A stretch of 64,000 nt of DNA from Microbacteriaceae bacterium (GTDB lineage: Bacteria > Actinomycetota > Actinomycetes > Actinomycetales > Microbacteriaceae). Both the position numbers and the translations under genes were made by a program. Location of the stretch: assembly GCA_031177985.1 (NCBI GenBank), contig JAPSJW010000001.1:868001-932000 (forward strand). Direction: 5' to 3'. The notes beneath the pieces are model-generated. The model ran no database searches, was not told where the DNA came from, and worked only from the letters and a program-made list of their open reading frames with translations. Positions within the stretch are counted from its first letter, which is position 1. Each line of letters begins with the position of its first letter. Below, piece after piece: positions 58,132 through 64,000 of this stretch.

Positions 58132-59517
58132 ATGAGAAGTGCTCTTCGTATCGGCGCGGCGGTCACCGCCTTCGCCGCAGCCGCGGCCCTCACGGGCTGC
58201 ACGTCGGGTGACGGCGGAGGGGGAGACGCCGACTCGATCACGGTATGGACCCTCGAGAACCTGCCCGACCGCCTCGAGGCCCAGGAGGAGATCGCCGCGG
58301 CGTTCACCGAGTCGACCGGCGTCGAGGTCGAGCTCGTAGGGGTCGCGGAGGATCAGTACGTGCAGCTGCTCACCTCGTCCGCCGCAGCCGGCGAGCTGCC
58401 CGACGTCGTCGGCGCCCTGCCGCTGTCCGGTGTGCGCACCCTGCAGGTCAACGAGCTGCTCGACACGGAGGCGGCCGCCACCGTAGTCGAGAACCTCGGC
58501 GAGGGCACCTTCAGCGAGCGGTCGCTCGAGCTCACGCGCGACGGCGAAGAGCAGCTGGCCGTGCCGAGCGACGCCTGGGCGCAGCTGCTGGTCTACCGCA
58601 CCGACCTCTTCGAGGCTGCTGGCCTCAACCCGCCCGAGACCTACGACGACATCCTCGCCGCAGCGGAGGCGCTCGACAGCGACGACGTCGCCGGGTTCAC
58701 CGGCGCCACCGTTCCGAACGACCCGTTCACCCAGCAGACATTCGAGCACCTGGCGCTCGGCAACGGCTGCGAGATGGTGGATGACGCGGGCGAGATCACG
58801 ATCGACTCGCCGGAGTGCGTCACGGCCTTCGAGCTGTACAACGACCTCATCACCCAGTACTCCGTGCAGGGTGCCCAGGACGTCGACACAACGCGCGCGA
58901 CCTACTTCGCCGGCGAGGCGGCGATGATCATTTGGTCGTCGTTCCTGCTCGACGAGCTCGCGGGTCTGCGCGACGACGCCCTGCCGACCTGCCCCGAGTG
59001 CACGGACGACCCCGGCTTCCTCGCGGCGAACAGCGGCGTCGTCACCTCGATTCAGGGGCCCGACGGCGAGCCCGCGCAGTTCGGCGAGGTCGTGTCGTGG
59101 GTCGTCACGCAGGGCGCGGCAGGCCCGGCCACGGACTTCGTCGAGTTCATGATGAGCGACGGCTACGAGCAGTGGATCGGCTTCGCTCCCGAGGGCAAGG
59201 TGCCCACCCGCCAGGGAACCGACGAGAACCCGACCGAGTACATCGACGCCTGGGAGACCCTTCCGGCCGGCGTCGACACGAAGGCTCCGCTCGCGGACTA
59301 CTTCAGCCCCGAGGCGCTCGAGGCGGTGCGCACCAGCCCCGACACCTTCAGTCGCTGGGCGATCACCCAGGGCCAGGGCGAGCTGCTCGGCGCGGCGCTC
59401 GGCGAGCTGCCGGTCCCACAGGCGATCAGTGCGATGACCGGCGGGGAACTCGACCCCGAGGGCGCGGCGCAGCGGGCCGCTGAGGACCTGCAGGCCATCC
59501 AGGACTCGTTCGAATGA
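58132..59517 (+). CDS. Carbohydrate ABC transporter substrate-binding lipoprotein
   Basis: Sugar-binding lipoprotein of SBP family 1, 461 residues. Signal peptide ends in LTGC; the mature protein begins after a Gly/Asp linker with DSITVWTLENLPDRLEAQEEI and has AAAGELPDVVGALPLSGV and YAVPSDAW-like hinge segments (LAVPSDAWAQLLVYRTDLFEAAGL). ATG 58132 is preferred over 58126 because AAGGAG at 58117-58122 is then eight bases away. First gene of the rightward operon; the permease start overlaps its stop. Confidence 0.92.
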   Translation: MRSALRIGAAVTAFAAAAALTGCTSGDGGGGDADSITVWTLENLPDRLEAQEEIAAAFTESTGVEVELVGVAEDQYVQLLTSSAAAGELPDVVGALPLSGVRTLQVNELLDTEAAATVVENLGEGTFSERSLELTRDGEEQLAVPSDAWAQLLVYRTDLFEAAGLNPPETYDDILAAAEALDSDDVAGFTGATVPNDPFTQQTFEHLALGNGCEMVDDAGEITIDSPECVTAFELYNDLITQYSVQGAQDVDTTRATYFAGEAAMIIWSSFLLDELAGLRDDALPTCPECTDDPGFLAANSGVVTSIQGPDGEPAQFGEVVSWVVTQGAAGPATDFVEFMMSDGYEQWIGFAPEGKVPTRQGTDENPTEYIDAWETLPAGVDTKAPLADYFSPEALEAVRTSPDTFSRWAITQGQGELLGAALGELPVPQAISAMTGGELDPEGAAQRAAEDLQAIQDSFE

Positions 59518-60524
59518 CCCAACTGGTCAAGAACCTCCCCACCGGACCGGGCTCCGACCCGGTCCGGCGGGGAGGCCGCCGCCCGAAGTATCGCAGGGGA
59601 GGGCTCGCGGCAGCGGAGGCACGGGCGGGTCTCGGGCTCATCGCCCCGACGCTCGTCATCGTGCTCGTCGTCATCGTGGTGCCGATCCTCTGGACCGTGC
59701 TGCTCAGCTTCAAGGAGCTCCGCCTCATCGGCCTCGGCACGGTCAACTTCTTCACCGACTACTCGCTCGACAACTTCGTCGAGGTGTTCACCGCCCGCGG
59801 CTTCTGGGAGTCGCTCGGCACGACCCTCGTCTACTCGATCGGCGGCACCGTGCTCGCCGTCGGACTCGGACTCGCCGCAGCGCTCGCGCTGCGCAAGGCG
59901 TTCCGCGGGCGCGGCCTCATCCGCTCGCTCATGCTGCTCCCGTACATCGCGCCGGTCGTCGCCGCGACCTTCGTGTGGGAGACGATGCTCAACCCGCAGT
60001 TCGGCATCATCAACGTCTGGGGTCAGGACCTGCTCGGCTGGGCGGATCCGGTCGCGCTCCTCTCCCAGCGCAGCGCGCCCGTCAACATCCTCGGGCTCAC
60101 CTTCGAGATACCCGTGGCACTGTTCACCGTGATCGTCTTCGAGATGTGGCGTTCGTTCCCGTTCGCGTTCCTCTTCATCACCGCGCGCCTGCAGGCCATC
60201 CCCGGTTCCCTCGAGGAGGCGGCGCGCGTCGACGGCGCGACCCTGACCCAGCGCTTCCGCCACATCATCTGGCCGCAGCTGCTGCCGACGATCATGGTGC
60301 TCGCGATCCTGCGTCTCATCTGGACCTTCAACAACTTCGACGACATCTACCTGCTCACCGGTGGCGGCGCGGGCACCGAGGTCGTCAGCATCCGTGTCTT
60401 CGAGTACCTCACCGCCCGAGGCGACGTCGGCGCTGCCGCCGCGCAGGCCCTCGTGCTGGCGGTCGTGCTCGGCGTCTTCGTCGCCGTGTACCTGCGGTTC
60501 GCCAAGAAGGAGGAGAGCGCATGA
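59514..60524 (+). CDS. Carbohydrate ABC transporter permease (MalF type)
   Basis: Membrane permease of 336 residues with a Pro/Arg/Gly-rich N-terminus and six helices. The EAA loop is GSLEEAARVDGATLTQRFRHIIWPQLL. The ATG overlaps the binding-protein stop (ATGA), and the stop overlaps the next permease start. No ATPase gene is in the operon. Confidence 0.93.
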   Translation: MTQLVKNLPTGPGSDPVRRGGRRPKYRRGGLAAAEARAGLGLIAPTLVIVLVVIVVPILWTVLLSFKELRLIGLGTVNFFTDYSLDNFVEVFTARGFWESLGTTLVYSIGGTVLAVGLGLAAALALRKAFRGRGLIRSLMLLPYIAPVVAATFVWETMLNPQFGIINVWGQDLLGWADPVALLSQRSAPVNILGLTFEIPVALFTVIVFEMWRSFPFAFLFITARLQAIPGSLEEAARVDGATLTQRFRHIIWPQLLPTIMVLAILRLIWTFNNFDDIYLLTGGGAGTEVVSIRVFEYLTARGDVGAAAAQALVLAVVLGVFVAVYLRFAKKEESA

Positions 60525-61432
60525 CGACGACGGATGCCGCAGCGCGCACGCGCGTGAACGGCGGAATCCGCCGCGATGTCGTCGAGGCCCGCATCTTCGG
60601 TGTGCTGCGGGTCATCACGATCGTGCTGCTCGTGATCTTCACGGTCTTCCCGTTCCTGTACATGATCGTGCTCTCGATGAAGGACCTGAGCGCTCTGCTT
60701 CAGGCGCCGGGGGACCTGTTCGCCGGCCTCGGTGAGATCGGGCTGCAGGCCTACGTCGAGGTGCTGACTCCTGTCTCGGGCGGCGGTCAGGGCTTCGGCG
60801 ACTTCATCCGCAACAGCGCGATCATCGCGATCGGCACCGTCGTGCTGACCCTGCTGATCGCGATCCCCGGGTCGTATGCGGTGAGTCGGCTGAACTTCCC
60901 GGGCGTGCGCTCGGTGAGCGCGCTGTTCCTCGCGGTCTACCTGTTCCCGGCGACGCTGCTCGCCATCCCGCTGTTCATCTTCTTCTCGCGGGTCGGGCTG
61001 CGCGGTGAGTTCATCGGGCTGATCATCGTCTACGTCTCGCAGACGGTCGCCGTGTCGATCTACATGCTGCGCAACTACTTCGAGACGGTGCCACGCAGCC
61101 TCGAGGAGGCCGCGGCGCTCGACGGCGCGGGCAGGCTCCGCACGCTGTGGAGCGTCAACCTTCCGCTGGCCATGCCGGCGATCGTCGCGAACGGCCTCTT
61201 CGTGTTCATGATCGCGTGGAACGAGTTCCTGTTCGCGCTGCTGTTCCTCGTCGACGATCGATCACGGTGGACCGTCTCGCTCGGTCTGTCGCAGCTCGCG
61301 GGCTCGATCGAGATCCCCACGACGGTTCTGATGGCGGGCTCGGTGATCCTCACCGTGCCCATCGTCGTCCTCTTCTTCGCCTGTGAGAGGCTTCTGACCG
61401 AGGGCCTCACGAGCGGTGCCGAGAAGGGGTAG
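60521..61432 (+). CDS. Carbohydrate ABC transporter permease (MalG type)
   Basis: Second permease, 303 residues, six helices. The EAA loop is RSLEEAAALDGAGRLRTLWSVNLPLAMP, and AWNEFLFALLFLVDD is the typical MalG C-terminal segment. AAGGAGGAG lies within the previous gene and serves as ribosome binding site. It is followed after three bases by the ROK regulator, so all four genes form one operon. Confidence 0.93.
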   Translation: MTTTDAAARTRVNGGIRRDVVEARIFGVLRVITIVLLVIFTVFPFLYMIVLSMKDLSALLQAPGDLFAGLGEIGLQAYVEVLTPVSGGGQGFGDFIRNSAIIAIGTVVLTLLIAIPGSYAVSRLNFPGVRSVSALFLAVYLFPATLLAIPLFIFFSRVGLRGEFIGLIIVYVSQTVAVSIYMLRNYFETVPRSLEEAAALDGAGRLRTLWSVNLPLAMPAIVANGLFVFMIAWNEFLFALLFLVDDRSRWTVSLGLSQLAGSIEIPTTVLMAGSVILTVPIVVLFFACERLLTEGLTSGAEKG

Positions 61433-61435
61433 CGG

Positions 61436-62623
61436 ATGACGACCCCCGAGCCGAATGCCCGACCGGGCAGCGCGGCGGGGCCCGGTCAGCTGCTGCACCT
61501 CATCCGTTCGGGAGAGGTGCGCACACGGCGAGAGCTGCAGGCCCGCACGGGCCTCTCCCGGTCGACCGTCGCCGCCCGCGTCGACCAGCTGCTGCGCGAG
61601 GGGCTCATCCGAGAGGGCGGCGTCGACGCCAACCTGCGTGGACGCCCGTCGACGGCGCTCGTCTTCGACGAGACCCGCGGAGCCGTGCTCGCGGCCGATC
61701 TCGGCGCCACCCACGCACGCGCGGCGGTGTGCGACCTCGGCGGACGCATCCTCGCCGAGCACGCGCAGGGCTTCGACATCCGTCAGGGGCCGGAGGCGTC
61801 GCTCGCCTGGCTCGAGGCCACCTGGCGGCAGCTGGCGTCCTCGGCGGGCGAGCCGCGGATCCTCGGTGTCGGCCTCGGGGTCCCCGGTCCGGTGGACTTC
61901 ACGAGCGGCCGACCCGAGAACCCGCCGATCATGCCCGGCTGGCACGGCTATCCGGTGCGCGACGAGCTCGTGCGGCGCTTCGGCGTGCCCGCGTTCGTCG
62001 AGAACGACGCGAACGTCATGGCGCTCGGCGAGTTCCATGCCGGCTTCAGCGGTGTGCCGTCGTTCCTGTTCGTCAAGGTGTCGACGGGCATCGGGGCGGG
62101 GATGGTCGTAGGCGGCGAGCTGCTGCGCGGCGCCGACGGAGGCTCGGGCGACATCGGTCACATCCGGCTCGGGCATCCGGAGACCGGGCCGGTGTGCGCC
62201 TGCGGCGCTCGCGGATGCCTCGCGGCGTCGGCGAGCGGAGGCGCGCTGGTGCGCAGGCTGTGCGAGGCCGGGCTCGACGCGACGACGACGCGGGATGCGG
62301 TGGAGCTCGCGCGCGGCGGCGAACCGCAGGCCGTCGCGCTCGTCCGCGAGGCGGGGCTGCTGATCGGCGACGTGCTCGCAACGGCGGTGAGCCTGCTCAA
62401 CCCGCGGGTGCTGGTTGTGGGGGGAGAGCTCGTGCGCGCTCAGGACCACTTCATGTCGAGCCTGCGGGAGCGTCTGTACCAGCGCACTCAGCCGCTCGCG
62501 ACGCGAAACCTGCGCATCCTGCCGAGCGCCCTCGGCACCAGGGCGGGAGTGATCGGCGCTGCGCGGCTGGGCATCGAGGAGCTCTTCTCACCCGAGGCCG
62601 TCGACCGCGCCCTCGCGGGCTGA
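61436..62623 (+). CDS. ROK family transcriptional regulator
   Basis: Repressor of the NagC/XylR type, 395 residues. An N-terminal winged helix (QLLHLIRSGEVRTRRELQARTGLSRSTVAARVDQLLREGLI, about 18-58) precedes a ROK sugar-binding domain with LAADLGATHARAAV, FVENDANVMALGEF, and the zinc cluster in VCACGARGCLAASASG. It is the last gene of the importer operon it probably controls. Its target is likely the tandem operator at 58043-58086, and its effector the imported sugar or its breakdown product. Confidence 0.92.
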   Translation: MTTPEPNARPGSAAGPGQLLHLIRSGEVRTRRELQARTGLSRSTVAARVDQLLREGLIREGGVDANLRGRPSTALVFDETRGAVLAADLGATHARAAVCDLGGRILAEHAQGFDIRQGPEASLAWLEATWRQLASSAGEPRILGVGLGVPGPVDFTSGRPENPPIMPGWHGYPVRDELVRRFGVPAFVENDANVMALGEFHAGFSGVPSFLFVKVSTGIGAGMVVGGELLRGADGGSGDIGHIRLGHPETGPVCACGARGCLAASASGGALVRRLCEAGLDATTTRDAVELARGGEPQAVALVREAGLLIGDVLATAVSLLNPRVLVVGGELVRAQDHFMSSLRERLYQRTQPLATRNLRILPSALGTRAGVIGAARLGIEELFSPEAVDRALAG

Positions 62624-62630
62624 CGCCCGC
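62615..62630 (+). terminator. Short hairpin at operon end
   Basis: GCGGGC (62615-62620) and GCCCGC (62625-62630) pair around the TGAC that contains the ROK stop codon. Weak; no T run. Confidence 0.4.
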
Positions 62631-62689
62631 ACACGCTGCGCCCTGTCAAGTGCGCGACGCGGCACCCGCCCGCAGGGCAGGCTCGTGCT

Positions 62690-63496
62690 GTGAGTCAGAC
62701 AGCCAGAGATACCGCTTCGCGTGCCCAGGACTCGACCGCATTCCGGGTCGCCGCGCGACTCGGCTACGCCGTCAACGGGCTGCTCAACATCGTGATCGGC
62801 GGAATCGCACTCTCCGTCGCCGGCACCGGCGCCACCGGTTCGGCGAATCCGGACGGCGCCCTAACCGGGCTCGCCGAGGCTCCAGGCGGGCAGGTGCTCA
62901 TCTGGGTCATCGCCGTGGGAACGGCTGCGCTCGGTCTGTGGGAGCTGGCTTCGGCCATCCTCAGGCGCTCCTCGGGGGGCAAGCGCGCGTGGGCCGATCG
63001 TGCCAAGCACATCGGCAAGGCGATCACCTACTTGGCGATCTCCTCGATCGCGGTGCGGGTCGCCCTCAGCGGGTCCGGTGGCGGCGGCTCCCAGGAGGAG
63101 GACCTCACGTCGACGATCCTCGCGAACCCCGGCGGCGTCGTGCTCGTCGTCCTGATAGGCCTGCTCGCCCTCGGCGTCGGGGGCTACATGGTGGCCAAGG
63201 GTGCTCGCCGTAAGTTCCTCCAGGACGTCGCCCCGCCGGCCGGGGCGGCGCGGAAGGCGACGACCGCGCTCGGAATCGTCGGCTACATCGCACGCGGGAT
63301 CGCGATCGCCGTCATCGGCATCCTCTTCATCACCGCCGGCTTCACCGCGAATGCATCCGAAGCGGGCGGACTGGACGACGCACTCGCCGCGCTCGCGGCG
63401 CTCCCCTTCGGCCAGATCATCCTCGTCTGCATTGGAATCGGCTTCATCGCCTACGGCATCTACAGCGTCGTGCGCGCCCGGTACGCGAGGCTCTGA
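62690..63496 (+). CDS. DUF1206 membrane protein
   Basis: A 268-residue polytopic protein of about six helices arranged as three similar two-helix units: ARLGYAVNGLLNIVIGGIAL, ADRAKHIGKAITYLAISSIAV and LGIVGYIARGIAIAVIGILF begin successive units. This threefold repeat is the DUF1206 architecture, found mainly in actinobacteria and of unknown function. Starts on GTG 62690. Confidence 0.9.
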   Translation: MSQTARDTASRAQDSTAFRVAARLGYAVNGLLNIVIGGIALSVAGTGATGSANPDGALTGLAEAPGGQVLIWVIAVGTAALGLWELASAILRRSSGGKRAWADRAKHIGKAITYLAISSIAVRVALSGSGGGGSQEEDLTSTILANPGGVVLVVLIGLLALGVGGYMVAKGARRKFLQDVAPPAGAARKATTALGIVGYIARGIAIAVIGILFITAGFTANASEAGGLDDALAALAALPFGQIILVCIGIGFIAYGIYSVVRARYARL

Positions 63497-63620
63497 ACAT
63501 GCTCGTCCTCTGCTTCAGCGAGCGGAGGGCTTGCGAAGCCCCAACGCGGGGACGTCGCGCATAGGAAGCCCGCAGGTGAGGCATAGGAGACGCATCGCGC
63601 GCTCGCAGAGCATCGTCGTC

Positions 63621-64000
63621 ATGAACCCACGACACCCCTTCCTCGGCCTCGGCATACCAGCGTCCGATGTCCCTTCGAGCCGCAGCAGCCGCGCCGGCCT
63701 CGCCATCGCCGCGGGGGCGACCACGCTCGCTCTCATGCTCACCAGCTGCGCGGGCGGAGCGTCCGTCGACGGCGGGAGCGCGACAACGACCTCCGCCGCG
63801 GCGACGCCCACCATCGCCAGCAGCGACGAGAACACCTCGACGACGACCGCCGAGACTCTCGCGGAGACGGCAGCAGCCGCACAACGCCTGCTGGAGACGT
63901 TGAGCGAGGAACAGCGCGAGCAGCTGCTTCATGACTACGACGACGCCACCAGAACCACATCGTGGTCGAACTTCCCCGTCACGTTCGTGGAGCGCGCCGG
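63621..64000 (+). CDS. DUF3500-family exported lipoprotein, 3' partial
   Basis: The reading frame from ATG 63621 stays open to the right window edge, so the gene is truncated by the window. An N-terminal Arg-rich stretch and hydrophobic segment lead to a lipobox LTSC at residues 40-43, then a Thr/Ser/Ala-rich linker. From about residue 88, RLLETLSEEQREQLLHDYDD and TTSWSNFPVTFVER match the start of the DUF3500 domain, as I know it from actinobacterial and planctomycete proteins. Function unknown. Confidence 0.85.
   Translation, partial: MNPRHPFLGLGIPASDVPSSRSSRAGLAIAAGATTLALMLTSCAGGASVDGGSATTTSAAATPTIASSDENTSTTTAETLAETAAAAQRLLETLSEEQREQLLHDYDDATRTTSWSNFPVTFVERA

Noticed and set aside
1-64000. 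Frequent GGATGC/GCATCC hexamers, often as Ala-Ser or Asp-Ala codon pairs that use otherwise rare codons.
   Set aside because: A rough count (some 35 noticed) is not above what base composition predicts for 64 kb; a genome-wide count corrected for codon use would be needed to claim a signal.
1-64000. Search for tRNA, rRNA, insertion sequences, integrases and attachment sites.
   Set aside because: No cloverleaf or rRNA-like stretch, transposase or integrase motif was found; islands appear chromosomal and of even composition.

Overview
The window is very GC-rich, densely coded bacterial DNA. The Ala/Asp/Gly/Val-rich proteins, GAF-ANTAR regulators, a DUF1206 membrane protein, lipoproteins with LTGC-type lipoboxes and strings of 4-base GTGA/ATGA gene overlaps all point to an actinobacterium, most likely Microbacteriaceae (inference; no rRNA gene is present). 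No tRNA, rRNA, CRISPR array, transposase or phage gene was found. Two genes are cut by the window edges: a sugar ABC permease at the left and a DUF3500 lipoprotein at the right.

Most of the window is carbohydrate-catabolic islands separated by housekeeping and stress genes. (1) 1-2038: end of a rhamnose-type ABC importer (permease, RhaS). (2) 2226-3708: methyltransferase, then a MerR regulator with a textbook MerR promoter and a translationally coupled thioredoxin. (3) 3971-15626: two divergent, tightly overlapped operons around a DeoR regulator. Leftward: DeoR, four-carbon acid-sugar kinase (OtnK-like), class II aldolase (OtnC-like), GH84 hexosaminidase. Rightward: FGGY kinase, LacD/YihT-like aldolase, Asp/Glu racemase-family protein, a clan GH-D-like glycosidase, and a tandem metallo-beta-lactamase protein. 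(4) 15769-18594: a 941-residue exported Ig-like and polytopic membrane protein. (5) 18758-23038: ROK kinase, SIS isomerase and GH38 alpha-mannosidase.

23255-26266 holds a PRC-barrel/YsnF stress protein, a cupin, a GNAT acetyltransferase with a small membrane protein, and a TSUP exporter. (6) 26387-38997 is a second glycan island: a divergent GH38-family hydrolase, ABC binding protein and two permeases, LacI regulator, GH16-like protein, two Gfo/Idh/MocA oxidoreductases and an FAD oxidoreductase. CRE-like palindromes at 28865-28884 and 33113-33132, and a weaker one at 37397-37410, suggest one LacI regulon. Between the binding protein and the permeases lies a 430-base array of alternating long hairpins with a ~183-base period.

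39004-53807 is regulatory and general: a bacteriophytochrome-diguanylate cyclase, a zinc-ribbon/Vsr-like nuclease, a hydrolase and a phosphotransferase, two fatty-acid desaturases flanking two GAF-ANTAR regulators, an SRPBCC protein, small membrane proteins and lipoproteins, and two TetR regulators each divergent from a target gene (ABC exporter; RibD/DHFR-like reductase) across clear palindromic operators.

(7) 54805-62623 is a third sugar island: glucosylglycerate/mannosylglycerate hydrolase-like GH63, a TIM-barrel isomerase and an MDR dehydrogenase run leftward. An ABC importer and a ROK repressor run rightward. A near-perfect tandem operator sits between them. A DUF1206 protein and the truncated DUF3500 gene close the window.
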